DNA of 24,244 nt from an uncultured Eubacteriales bacterium (GCA_900549645.1 URPD01000028.1:1-24244), one strand, 5' to 3'; counted from the first letter of the stretch, positions 15,352 through 22,552 are shown. Program-made: numbers and translations. The notes: generated by a model not told the origin, from the letters alone.

Positions 15352-15636
15352 TCAGCCGAACAGCTTCGACCAGAAGCCGCCGCTGGGCGCGGGTTCGTCG
15401 TAGCTCAACTCCTGAATATGCCCGTGCAGCTCAAGGCATCCCGCGTCAAGGTCTATGCGCTCTATATGCAGCCCCTGCCCGCGCACGGTGATATCCCCCT
15501 GCGACGAACACAGCACGACCATATTCTCGTCAAAGCCGGACACGTCGTCCACGCCCTGTATCTTCATTCTTTCCCGACCCTCGATACTCACGCTGTGCGC
15601 GCGCTCGGTTTTCGGCGGCAAACTTTCATACGGCAT
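15352..15636 (-). CDS. yabP: Sporulation protein YabP
   Basis: A 94-aa protein of the YabP/YqfC family. It shows the typical pattern of a short beta-rich core: HSVSIEGRERMKIQGVDDVSGFDENMV, then L.SSQGDITVRGQGLHIERIDLDAG.LELHGHI.ELSY, followed by a short tail. YabP is made in the mother cell during sporulation and is needed with YabQ for the spore cortex. GGAGGTGG precedes the ATG. It is first in yabP-yabQ-divIC-S1. A sigma-E promoter was looked for upstream but not convincingly found. Confidence 0.9.
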   Translation of the reverse strand: MPYESLPPKTERAHSVSIEGRERMKIQGVDDVSGFDENMVVLCSSQGDITVRGQGLHIERIDLDAGCLELHGHIQELSYDEPAPSGGFWSKLFG

Positions 15637-15698
15637 ATCTCCACCTCCATGTTTTTCATATCAGTAAAATATATGCGTCTTGTCCCGAACTTAGGCAT

Positions 15699-15733
15699 AA
15701 AAATAGCGCCGGAACTTTCGTTCCGACGCTATT
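15699..15733 (-). terminator. Terminator at the end of the reductase/ACS-like operon
   Basis: AATAGCG/CGCTATT (15702-15708 with 15727-15733) enclosing CGGAA/TTCCG with one mismatch. On the minus strand it is followed by TTTTTAT, 8 nt after the stop of the ACS-like gene. Confidence 0.85.
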
Positions 15734-15741
15734 CCCAAATA

Positions 15742-16473
15742 TCAATGATGGTCTGTGCCCTTGGAGCCGATACCGAAATGCAGCTCCTTCATACCCTCGA
15801 CTTCCTCGCACACATCCTTGAGCGCGCACACGGAGCAGTCCGTGGGCAGACCCTCAAGAATATGGGTCAGGGTACCGGTGACATCATTTGCCTTCTTGGC
15901 TTCCTTCTGCATGGCAGAATAATCCATGCCCTTCTCGGTGACAAAGATGACCTTCGCCGCAAGCACGTTCGGGTTCTTTCTATACTCTTTGATATAGCTC
16001 ATGCCGATGCGCTTGAAGCTGACGCCCTTGCGAAGCGCGGTCTTGCTGACGCGAATCTGCTCGCGGTAGCTCTCCGGGGACATGCGAACCATGTAGCCTT
16101 CCGGGTAGACGTGGTACTTCGCAAACTCAATGTCCTTGAGTGTGCGGTACACTATCTCGTCGTCCTCGTCCAGCATACCGACGCGCAGGAGAACTATGCG
16201 GGCAAAATCGCAGTCGCCCTTGATATCCTTGAGGTCGGGGCCGTAAAGCTCGACTTCGTCATGCTCCACCAGCTCCGCATTAGAGGTGAAGAGCACGTAG
16301 TTTGCCGAACCCTTGCCCATCGCGCCAAGCTCATACGCCGCGTCCTTCTGGAGAACCAGCTCGCTGGAGCCGAGATCCGTCCAGCAGTCGCGCTCATTAT
16401 AGCTCCAGCGCTGCGGATTTTTGCCGTCAAAGAAAGCCTTGGTATCCTTAATAAGAGAATTATAAAGTTCCAT
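15742..16473 (-). CDS. Stand-alone acetyl-CoA synthase beta-subunit-like protein (CdhC/AcsB fragment family)
   Basis: A 243-aa protein whose middle resembles, from memory of the family, the region of CdhC/AcsB just before and into the A-cluster domain: FTSNAELVEHDEVELYGPDL (residues 62-81), YPEGYMVRMSPESY, VSFKRIGMSYIKEYRKNPNV and a two-strand VIFVTE segment, in the same order as in ACS. Near the C terminus lies Cys213-x2-Cys216-x5-Cys222; ACS has a similar CxxC...C stretch that supplies A-cluster ligands. The rest of the ACS catalytic domain, with its CGCFE-type ligands, is absent, so a normal acetyl-CoA synthase is excluded. It starts 3 nt after the mini-protein stop and is last in the operon. 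It may bind Fe-S or nickel, or dock a partner (inference). Confidence 0.72.
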   Translation of the reverse strand: MELYNSLIKDTKAFFDGKNPQRWSYNERDCWTDLGSSELVLQKDAAYELGAMGKGSANYVLFTSNAELVEHDEVELYGPDLKDIKGDCDFARIVLLRVGMLDEDDEIVYRTLKDIEFAKYHVYPEGYMVRMSPESYREQIRVSKTALRKGVSFKRIGMSYIKEYRKNPNVLAAKVIFVTEKGMDYSAMQKEAKKANDVTGTLTHILEGLPTDCSVCALKDVCEEVEGMKELHFGIGSKGTDHH

Positions 16474-16476
16474 ATT

Positions 16477-16635
16477 TTAGAATACCTGATCTACCTTCTT
16501 GCGATCGAATATCAGGTTGACCTGCTTGTAGGCCCAGCCGAGGAGCTTCTGGTCAAGGTTCCAGAAATATACGACAAACAGGACACCGACAGTGACGAAA
16601 AGCGCCTTTATCAGTTTCTTGAAGAATTTGCACAT
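16477..16635 (-). CDS. 52-aa single-pass membrane mini-protein
   Basis: A small gene between the activator and the ACS-like gene. The product begins MCKFFKKLIK, has one membrane helix (about residues 11-25, ALFVTVGVLFVVYFW), then an amphipathic basic tail ending DRKKVDQVF. AAAGGAG lies 12 nt before the ATG, and the stop is only 3 nt before the next gene, which has no strong ribosome site of its own; both points support real, coupled translation. No known family is recognised. It could tether the complex to the membrane or act as an accessory subunit (inference). Confidence 0.65.
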   Translation of the reverse strand: MCKFFKKLIKALFVTVGVLFVVYFWNLDQKLLGWAYKQVNLIFDRKKVDQVF

Positions 16636-16664
16636 ATTAGAAATATGCTCCTTTCGTTATATGG

Positions 16665-16698
16665 GCATATGCCGGAGCCGGTGGGTTCCGGCATATGC
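16665..16698 (-). other. Intercistronic hairpin without T tract
   Basis: A 15-bp stem with one G-U (16665-16679 with 16684-16698; arms GCATATGCCGGA and TCCGGCATATGC). It lies between the activator stop and the mini-protein. With no T run it is more likely an mRNA-stability or processing element than a terminator. Confidence 0.7.
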
Positions 16699-16713
16699 GT
16701 GGAGTAGCTGGAA

Positions 16714-17508
16714 TTACTTCTTGGCGAGACCCTTCTGACGGGCATATTCGGCAGCGCCGAGAGCGCCCATGAGCTGGGGGTCAGTCTTGAGGTTGACGAC
16801 CTTGAGCTTCAGAACGTGCTCGATCGCTTCCTTCAGACCGTCGTTCTTTGCACAGCCGCCGGTCAGGGTGATGCTGTCGGTTGCGCCGGCCTTCTTGGCC
16901 ATGACGAAGCAGCGCTTTGCAACTGCCATCTCGATGCCGGCCGCGATTTCGTCCATCGGCTTGCCTTCGCCGACGAGGGTGATGACCTCGGACTCAGCGA
17001 AAACGGTGCACTGCGCGGTGATGGGGATGACGTTCTTTGCGGTAAGGCTCAGCTTGGAGAACTCGGGCAGGCTCAGCTCGAAGGAGCGTGCCATTGCCTC
17101 GAAGAAGCGGCCGGTACCGGCTGCGCACTTGTCGTTCATTGCAAAGTTCTTGACGGTGCCGTCGGTGTCGATGGAGATGCCCTTGACGTCCTGGCCGCCG
17201 ATATCGATGATCGCCTTAACGCTGGGGTCGGTCACGTGAACGCCCATTGCGTGGCAGGAGATCTCGGAGATGTTTTCATCTGCGAAGGGAACCTTGTTGC
17301 GGCCGTAGCCGGTACCGATGAGGTACGCAAGTTCCTTGGAGTCCTTCAGACCCGCCTGCTTGCAGACTTCTTCCATAGCGGCGATAGCGCTCTGCTCGGA
17401 ATTGATCTTGCTGCGGATAGTGGTATCGGCTACCATCTTGCCGTTCTCGTCGAGTATAACTGCCTTTGTGTAGGTGGAGCCTACGTCGCAGCCGCCAAAG
17501 TATTTCAT
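16714..17508 (-). CDS. HgdC/BcrA-type ATP-dependent activator of a 2-hydroxyacyl-CoA dehydratase-like reductase
   Basis: A 264-aa ASKHA-fold ATPase. As a homodimer around one [4Fe-4S] cluster it uses ATP to push an electron to very low potential into its partner reductase. The nucleotide motifs are DVGSTYTK (residues 8-15), DIGGQD (102-107) and TGGCAKN (216-222). The two cluster ligands are Cys128 (NDKCAAGTG) and Cys167 (AQCTVFAESEV), matching Cys127 and Cys166 of Acidaminococcus HgdC. GGAGG lies 8 nt upstream of the ATG. It follows the 597-aa subunit, separated by a hairpin that could set its lower expression. Ferredoxin is the expected electron donor. Confidence 0.94.
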   Translation of the reverse strand: MKYFGGCDVGSTYTKAVILDENGKMVADTTIRSKINSEQSAIAAMEEVCKQAGLKDSKELAYLIGTGYGRNKVPFADENISEISCHAMGVHVTDPSVKAIIDIGGQDVKGISIDTDGTVKNFAMNDKCAAGTGRFFEAMARSFELSLPEFSKLSLTAKNVIPITAQCTVFAESEVITLVGEGKPMDEIAAGIEMAVAKRCFVMAKKAGATDSITLTGGCAKNDGLKEAIEHVLKLKVVNLKTDPQLMGALGAAEYARQKGLAKK

Positions 17509-17567
17509 TATGTATGCCTCCAGTTTAATTTTCTTTATAAGTCTTTATAAGAATGAATTATTTCCGA

Positions 17568-17592
17568 GGCTTCCGGGGCTTGCCCGGAAGCC
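17568..17592 (-). other. Intercistronic hairpin without T tract
   Basis: A perfect 10-bp stem GGCTTCCGGG/CCCGGAAGCC with a 5-nt loop, in the 129-nt gap between the 597-aa subunit and the activator. No T run follows on the minus strand. Confidence 0.75.
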
Positions 17593-17637
17593 CTTTAAGT
17601 TATGGGAATTGCAGAAATTACGCTGTACGCGCTGCGA

Positions 17638-19431
17638 TTACATGCAGACCTCGTCCTCAAACTCAACCAGGGACGGATCAACAGGCTCCGCCTTCATGAC
17701 GGTGCGCATGTACTCGTTGACCTTGTCGCGCATGGTGCGGCGGGAGACGGTACGCGGGTCCATAAGGTCGTGCTCGACCCAGATGAGGTCGTAGCCACGC
17801 TCGCGGCCCTGATCGTCCAGCACGCCCTGAACGGTAGCCATGTTCTTGCAGGCGACGTTCTGGTACATGATGATGAGCTTTGCGTTCCAGTCCTCGCACT
17901 GTTTCCACAGCTCGTCGACGACGTTCTGGTAGCCGCCGTTGGTGTGACGGCGCATAACCATACGCTCATAGAGGCGGGCGAGGTCGCGGAGGGCTTCTTC
18001 CTTGTCCTCGGTCTCAAGAGGCTTGGTGAAGTTCAGAGACTCCATCTCGACCAGGACGTTGACGCCCCAGCAGTTAGCAAGCCAGTTGGAGAAGTTGGCA
18101 TAGTAGTGAGCAGGGCAGGACCAGACGATAGCACGATACTTCATCTTGCCGGGCCAAGGCTCTTCCTTGTTCTCGTAGGCCTTCATCAGGATGTTGTTGA
18201 CCTTCTCGAAGGTCTTGATGACACGAGGATCCGCGCCGCCGTCCATCTCGTAGTTCCACTTGCGGAACAGCTCGTAGCAGGGGCCGAGAAGCTGCGGGTA
18301 TGCAGACTTGTTGACTTCCCACTTCTGAAGCTCGTAAGCAGTCTCCTGATTGAAGCGCTTAATCATGGTGAAGTATGCATCCCAGTTCCACTTTGCGCCG
18401 GTGCGCTCCTCGATGAACTTTATGCAGGCTCTGATATCCTCGGCGCCCATCTGAACGGTCTCCTCATCCAAGTAGCGGACGGGGAAGCAAAGATGGAATA
18501 TGGGGACGTTCGGGAAGCGGCGGGAGTAGTAGGAGGATGCCATGGTGGAGCCGTCGCAGGGCATGGAGGAGGAGAGGAAGCAGGAGCCCATGTGCGGCAG
18601 AGCGTCGATAACCAGTGCGCCGCACTCGGAGGAGGGAACGGGGCAGGTGTCGGAGGGCAGACCGTAGGACTCAACCGCATCGATGTAGGGAACGCAGGTG
18701 AGCTGGTCTATCTCGGAGACGAGGAACACGCCGAGAAGCTGATGGGGGAAGCCGTACAGGTCGGGGAAGCCGCCCATGATCTGACCCATGGTCATCTCGT
18801 CGAACAGAACGGTGCGCTGGTTGAGAGCGCCGCTGTTACCGTTCTTCTCGTCGGCCTTGGCGGAGAGAACGAGGTTCTCTGCGACGTAGCGGAATATATC
18901 ATAGATGAGCAGATGGCTCATGCGCAGGTTGGAGCCGCGCAGACCCATGATGTTCTTATCCATGAAGCCGTGGCAGCAGAAGTAGGAGATCATCCAGCGG
19001 TAGTACAGTGCGCCGTTGAGCGCGGGGATGAGATCCTTGGAGAAGGTCATAAGGAGCATACCCCACATACGAGCCCACTCGTAGAAGTCGTATGCAGTGT
19101 CCTTGATGCCGCGCCACTCACGGCGGACGGTGGCCATGGCGCCCTTGCGGTAGAGACGGCCGAGGCTCTTCTCACCGTTGAGGATGCGATCCTTCTTGCC
19201 GGCGGCGTCGAGAGCCATGAAGTCCTTGTACTCATCCTTGACGCGCTCGAAGTCGGACTTGATATCATTTACACGATCCTGACCGAACTGCTTCCAGTCG
19301 GTAGCCTTGAGGAGATCCCAGGCAATGCCGCCAACCTCTTTGAGGTTTTCCCACTGGGCAGCCCAGTCTATCTCATCCTTGCATTTCCAGAATTCCGGAT
19401 TCGGATACTGTATCTTTTCCTTCTTTGCCAT
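17638..19431 (-). CDS. 2-hydroxyacyl-CoA dehydratase / benzoyl-CoA reductase-like subunit with N-terminal extension
   Basis: A 597-aa protein assigned to the HGD-D family (HgdA/BcrB-like side) by its cysteine-rich central segments, the activator next door and the partner gene upstream. Typical subunits have about 380-480 residues; here the first 140 or so are a charged, helical extension without a recognised domain. Sixteen cysteines are present. Likely Fe-S ligands are in SDTCPVPSSEC (263, 270), MGSCFLSSSMPCDGST (284, 292), VWSCPAHYY (439) and NVACKNM (528). It begins at TAATG, overlapping the stop of the 398-aa gene by 1 nt, so equal amounts of both subunits are likely. The substrate is unknown; a dehydratase, an arene reductase or a small-molecule reductase like the double-cubane proteins are all possible. 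Confidence 0.82.
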   Translation of the reverse strand: MAKKEKIQYPNPEFWKCKDEIDWAAQWENLKEVGGIAWDLLKATDWKQFGQDRVNDIKSDFERVKDEYKDFMALDAAGKKDRILNGEKSLGRLYRKGAMATVRREWRGIKDTAYDFYEWARMWGMLLMTFSKDLIPALNGALYYRWMISYFCCHGFMDKNIMGLRGSNLRMSHLLIYDIFRYVAENLVLSAKADEKNGNSGALNQRTVLFDEMTMGQIMGGFPDLYGFPHQLLGVFLVSEIDQLTCVPYIDAVESYGLPSDTCPVPSSECGALVIDALPHMGSCFLSSSMPCDGSTMASSYYSRRFPNVPIFHLCFPVRYLDEETVQMGAEDIRACIKFIEERTGAKWNWDAYFTMIKRFNQETAYELQKWEVNKSAYPQLLGPCYELFRKWNYEMDGGADPRVIKTFEKVNNILMKAYENKEEPWPGKMKYRAIVWSCPAHYYANFSNWLANCWGVNVLVEMESLNFTKPLETEDKEEALRDLARLYERMVMRRHTNGGYQNVVDELWKQCEDWNAKLIIMYQNVACKNMATVQGVLDDQGRERGYDLIWVEHDLMDPRTVSRRTMRDKVNEYMRTVMKAEPVDPSLVEFEDEVCM

Positions 19432-20627
19432 TATGCTTTGCCCTCCTCTTTGTGGATACGCTTAATCTCAAGGGATTCAACGAAGGCCTGAACACGGGTG
19501 CGGAGCTGACCGGAGTTACCGTTGTTGTACAGTCTGTCGATGGACAGGACGGGCCAGCCGTACTCGTCGTGCATGATGTGGGAAACCAGAGCGCGCTCGA
19601 AGCCCCAGTAGTCGCAGTACTTCATCTGCTCGTAGATGATGCCTTCGGCGTTGTACTCCTTTGCGAGGCGGTCAGCGGTCTCACGGCGCTGATGCACCTT
19701 CTCGTCGGATATGTAGCGTGCGCACTCGGAGTGCTCCATTACGTGCAGACAGATCTGGCGCAGAGCGTCCTCGTCGTCCTTGAGCTCGATGACCTCGCGG
19801 CCGGGAGTGGAGCCGAAGCAGTAACGGTCGGACACGACCAGAGCGCCGCAGCCCTCGATGAGCTTGGTGAGCTGAGGATCGTCGATCTCGGAGCCGACTA
19901 TCGCAACGCGGGCACGGAACGGAGACTTCTCGTCGGGCTTGCGCTTCTTCAGCTCCTTCAGGGTCTCACGCAGGTAAGGCAGGATGAGAGCCTTCGGACA
20001 GGTGTAGGAAACGAGGTTGATGACGTGGAACTCGTAGCCGGTGATAACGGGGTTCTCGGCCTTGCGCATCTCTGCCATCTCGGAGATGATGGAGCAGACC
20101 TCGTTGTGCTCCTTGACAGCCTGACGGATGGCGGCGTCGGAGGTGTCCACGCCGTAGACCTCGGTCAGCTTGTCGAGCACATGGATACGCATCTGCTTTA
20201 CATAGGAATCGAGGGTGTAGTCGGTGATTTTGTAGGGGATGTCGCAGTGGGTCACGAAGAAGTTGGGCTTCTCGTTGACCTTCAGGATCTCAAAGTGCTC
20301 CATTGCACGGTTCATCATGGAGCAGGCGTCAACGCCTATCATCGCGTCGAGGAACTGGTAGCCGCCCTCGATGCCGCGCTCGACGAGCGCGCGTGCGAAC
20401 TCGCAGGTGTAGTTGGACATGTAGTAGGTTGCGATGTCGATGGAGCCGGTGTGCGGCGCGCGCAGACGCACCGAGAAGCAGTTGCCTACGTTGAGCAGCG
20501 CCTCAGGAACATGGTAGCAGGTATAGCCGAGGGCGAGGTTGCCTTCCGCCTGTGCCTTCTGCACCAGCTCGTTGTTGGCGTTCTCAAGCAGACTTTCAAA
20601 GTAGATCAGATGCTTAAGATCTTTCAA
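19431..20627 (-). CDS. 2-hydroxyacyl-CoA dehydratase / benzoyl-CoA reductase-like subunit (HgdB/BcrC-like)
   Basis: A 398-aa subunit of normal family length. The conserved cysteine sites are recognisable: Cys37 in GYTCYHVPEALL (family GxxCxxxPEEL), Cys75 in SNYTCEFARA, Cys102 in VDACSMMNRAME, and Cys338 in MKYCDYWGFE (family KxCD). The C-terminal half holds the Rossmann-like VAIVGSEIDDP and the closing SIDR..NNGNSGQLRTRVQAFVE. Such subunits bind a [4Fe-4S] or double-cubane cluster that takes the activated electron. The start is TTG 20627 with GAGGTG 6 nt upstream. It lies 78 nt after cooC and overlaps the next gene by 1 nt. Confidence 0.88.
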   Translation of the reverse strand: MKDLKHLIYFESLLENANNELVQKAQAEGNLALGYTCYHVPEALLNVGNCFSVRLRAPHTGSIDIATYYMSNYTCEFARALVERGIEGGYQFLDAMIGVDACSMMNRAMEHFEILKVNEKPNFFVTHCDIPYKITDYTLDSYVKQMRIHVLDKLTEVYGVDTSDAAIRQAVKEHNEVCSIISEMAEMRKAENPVITGYEFHVINLVSYTCPKALILPYLRETLKELKKRKPDEKSPFRARVAIVGSEIDDPQLTKLIEGCGALVVSDRYCFGSTPGREVIELKDDEDALRQICLHVMEHSECARYISDEKVHQRRETADRLAKEYNAEGIIYEQMKYCDYWGFERALVSHIMHDEYGWPVLSIDRLYNNGNSGQLRTRVQAFVESLEIKRIHKEEGKA

Positions 20628-20705
20628 ATGTTACACCTCTTCTTTAAGTTTTCTATTTTATGGAGCAGCGGGATTATGCCCCATTGAATACTGATTTGCG
20701 GGATC

Positions 20706-21470
20706 TCAGAGTATCCCGATCTTGGTCAGAGCCTCTTTCGCGCCCGCGAGCATCGCGGAATCCGCCGGAAGCTCCATAACGCTCTTGCCCTTGATGTCGT
20801 TTGCGGCAAAGGTCTTGTCCGCGGGGATAAACGAGAGGATATCCACGCCCGGAACCTTTATCAGATCCGCAAGTTCGGGGTTGGTGACGCGGTTGACGAT
20901 CACGCCTATCTTGTCGTAGGCGATAAGCTCGTCCGCCACGTCCTTGATGGTGCTGATGACCTGGGCGCCCTTCTTGCTCTGGTCGGTAATGAGCAGCAGG
21001 TGCGTTACCTTTTCCATCACGCGGCGCTGGATCTGCTCGATCCCCGCCTCACCATCGATCACAACGTAGTCAAAGCTGTTTGCCAGAAGTCCGATAACTT
21101 CCTTCAGGTAGGAGTTGACCTTGCAGTAGCAGCCGGAGCTCTCCGGACGGCCTATCGCAAGGAACACGAAGCCGGGCATCTCAACCAGCGCGTCGAAAAT
21201 TCTGAACCGCGCCTCGCTGAGAAGCTCCAGCGCTTCTCTGGTTTCTCCGTTTTCAACGCTGTCGACGATGCTCATACGGATATCGTCCAGCGTCAGCTTC
21301 ACATCCACGCCAAGAGCAACGGACAGACCGACGGCAGGATCGGCGTCGATCGCAAGGATCTTCTTGTCGGGATACTTCTCAACAAGCAGTCTCACTATGG
21401 ACGCGCAGATAGAAGTCTTGCCTACTCCGCCCTTGCCTGCTACCGTGATTATCTTAGCCTTGTTTTCCAT
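20706..21470 (-). CDS. cooC: CooC-type nickel-chaperone ATPase (MinD/SIMIBI family)
   Basis: A 254-aa P-loop ATPase. CooC and its homologue AcsF load nickel into CO dehydrogenase and acetyl-CoA synthase. The deviant Walker A AGKGGVGKTS lies at residues 11-20, ILAIDADP follows at 38-45, and VVIDGEAGIEQIQRR at 136-150 matches the CooC Walker B region. Cys114 and Cys116 in SSGCYCKVN correspond to the CxC pair that binds nickel at the CooC dimer interface (Cys112/114 in Carboxydothermus CooC1). ATG 21470 has GGGAGGG upstream; the longer reading upstream lacks support. It is first in the operon behind a sigma-A promoter. No CODH gene is in this window, so its client is probably encoded in the operon or elsewhere. 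Confidence 0.9.
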   Translation of the reverse strand: MENKAKIITVAGKGGVGKTSICASIVRLLVEKYPDKKILAIDADPAVGLSVALGVDVKLTLDDIRMSIVDSVENGETREALELLSEARFRIFDALVEMPGFVFLAIGRPESSGCYCKVNSYLKEVIGLLANSFDYVVIDGEAGIEQIQRRVMEKVTHLLLITDQSKKGAQVISTIKDVADELIAYDKIGVIVNRVTNPELADLIKVPGVDILSFIPADKTFAANDIKGKSVMELPADSAMLAGAKEALTKIGIL

Positions 21471-21528
21471 ATACGTCCCTCCCTGTTCTGGAAATGAGCG
21501 CATTTATCTCCCATGCACTATCGTTAGT

Positions 21529-21557
21529 ATTTTAGCACATTGCCCAGCCGGATGCAA
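21529..21557 (-). promoter_or_regulatory. Sigma-A promoter of the CooC-reductase-ACS-like operon
   Basis: On the minus strand TTGCAT (21552-21557), 17-nt spacer, TAAAAT (21529-21534), about 60 nt before the cooC start. Confidence 0.82.
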
Positions 21558-21689
21558 GGAAAACCCGATAATTTCAGACAAATTTCAGTTTTTACACAAA
21601 CTTCGCGGAAACTTTTTTCATGCGGTGCAGATATATTTATACACTTATTTGCGAGTGCCGAAATTTTTTTGAAGTAATTGCTTTTCGGC

Positions 21690-22169
21690 TCATCGGTTAA
21701 GGATATATACTCCCAAATTCAGGTATCCGGCGAATATCACCCACGCCAGATAGGGCAGCATCAGCCAGCCTGCGGGCTTCGATATGAAGCGGAACAGCAG
21801 CGCCGTCCCGGCGATGGCGCCCCACAGCAGTACGAGCCAGATGAAGGCCGCAAGGTAGAGCTTGAGGTTGAAGAAGATGAGCGTCCAGCAGAAGTTCATA
21901 AACAGCTGCACCGCGTAAAACGCGAGCGCGCGCTCGATGCGGCCGGGGTATTTTTCGGAGCAGTACACGAGATAGGCCGCGATGCCCATGAGGATGTACA
22001 GCAGCGTCCACGCGGCCGGGAACGCCCACGCAGGCGGCGCGAGAGGAGGTTTGTTCAGCGCCTCGAAATCCTTGAAGCTACCGTTTGCAATCAGCGCCGC
22101 CGCTCCACCGACAGCCAGCGGTATCAATATTGATACGATGAGCTTTTTCCATTCCGGTCTTTTTGTCAT
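21690..22169 (-). CDS. TspO/MBR family membrane protein
   Basis: A 159-aa protein with five membrane helices, the size and layout of bacterial TspO, which binds porphyrins and related tetrapyrroles. Family signatures are KPPLAPPAWAFPAAWTLLYILMGIAAY (loop 1 and helix 2), MNFCWTLIFF (helix 3-4) and the C-terminal MLPYLAWVIFAGYLNLGVY. AAGGAG lies 7-8 nt before the ATG. The gene stands alone; its 5' side is directly bordered by the inverted-repeat element at 22209, which may have supplied or disturbed its promoter. Confidence 0.93.
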   Translation of the reverse strand: MTKRPEWKKLIVSILIPLAVGGAAALIANGSFKDFEALNKPPLAPPAWAFPAAWTLLYILMGIAAYLVYCSEKYPGRIERALAFYAVQLFMNFCWTLIFFNLKLYLAAFIWLVLLWGAIAGTALLFRFISKPAGWLMLPYLAWVIFAGYLNLGVYILNR

Positions 22170-22208
22170 GGCTTTTCTCCTTACCCGTTTTGTGTTATGT
22201 TCTACTCA

Positions 22209-22493
22209 TATTAGTATCAGTTGACGAGGGCAGACACGCCTGACAGTGCGTCTTTCCGGCGCTTTTTGCTCTTTTCGTCTTGAAGGGCGGCAGCCCGTCT
22301 GCGTCTCAAAAAGCAAAAATCACTCGAAAATCCATCCCTGTCAGGTGCGAAGCAGTTTTGACGGAGCAGAAATGTGGCCAGACGATGAAAAGGCCGCAGA
22401 GAATACTTGCTGTATTGTCAAGGGCTTTGAAGAAGTATGGACGCATTTCTGCCCGTCAAAACCGTGTTTGCCCTTATCAACTGATACTAATAT
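22209..22493. mobile_element. 285-bp MITE-like element with 31-bp terminal inverted repeats
   Basis: The ends 22209-22239 and 22463-22493 are inverted copies (outer 17 bases identical, ATATTAGTATCAGTTGA, then 3-4 mismatches over the rest). Inside are two arms of almost equal size: arm 1 (22240-22345) closed by CCTGACAG/CTGTCAGG with GCTTTTTG/CAAAAAGC and GGGC/GCCC nested inside; arm 2 (22355-22462) closed by GTTTTGACGG-GCAGAAATG and its complement. No protein-coding gene is visible. It could be a transposase-dependent miniature element or a structured RNA; a clear target-site duplication was not seen. It occupies most of the gene-free stretch 22170-22716. Confidence 0.75.
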
Positions 22494-22495
22494 AC

Positions 22496-22528
22496 AACGC
22501 TGCGGTGAAAAAAATTCACCGCGGCGTT
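22496..22528. terminator. Hairpin next to the MITE-like element
   Basis: AACGCTGCGGTGAA pairs with TTCACCGCGGCGTT (one T-G) around AAAAA. It has no T tract beyond GTTTC, so it may be a weak terminator or another palindromic repeat. Confidence 0.5.
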
Positions 22529-22552
22529 TCAAATCCTTGCTGTGAAGCGCTG

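Noticed and set aside
15637..15700. CATATATT upstream of yabP as a sigma-E -10 box
   Set aside because: No acceptable -35 element lies 14-15 nt upstream, so the promoter is not called although sigma-E control is expected from the family.
17602..19491. Long plus-strand open frames opposite the reductase subunits (also 19425-20687)
   Set aside because: They mirror real minus-strand genes with family motifs, overlapping starts and ribosome sites; the antisense products show only low-complexity Val/Ala/Gly/His composition.
21657..21689. GCCGAAA/TTTCGGC pairing downstream of tspO as a terminator
   Set aside because: The loop is about 19 nt and the T run lies inside the loop region, not after the stem, so it is too weak to call.
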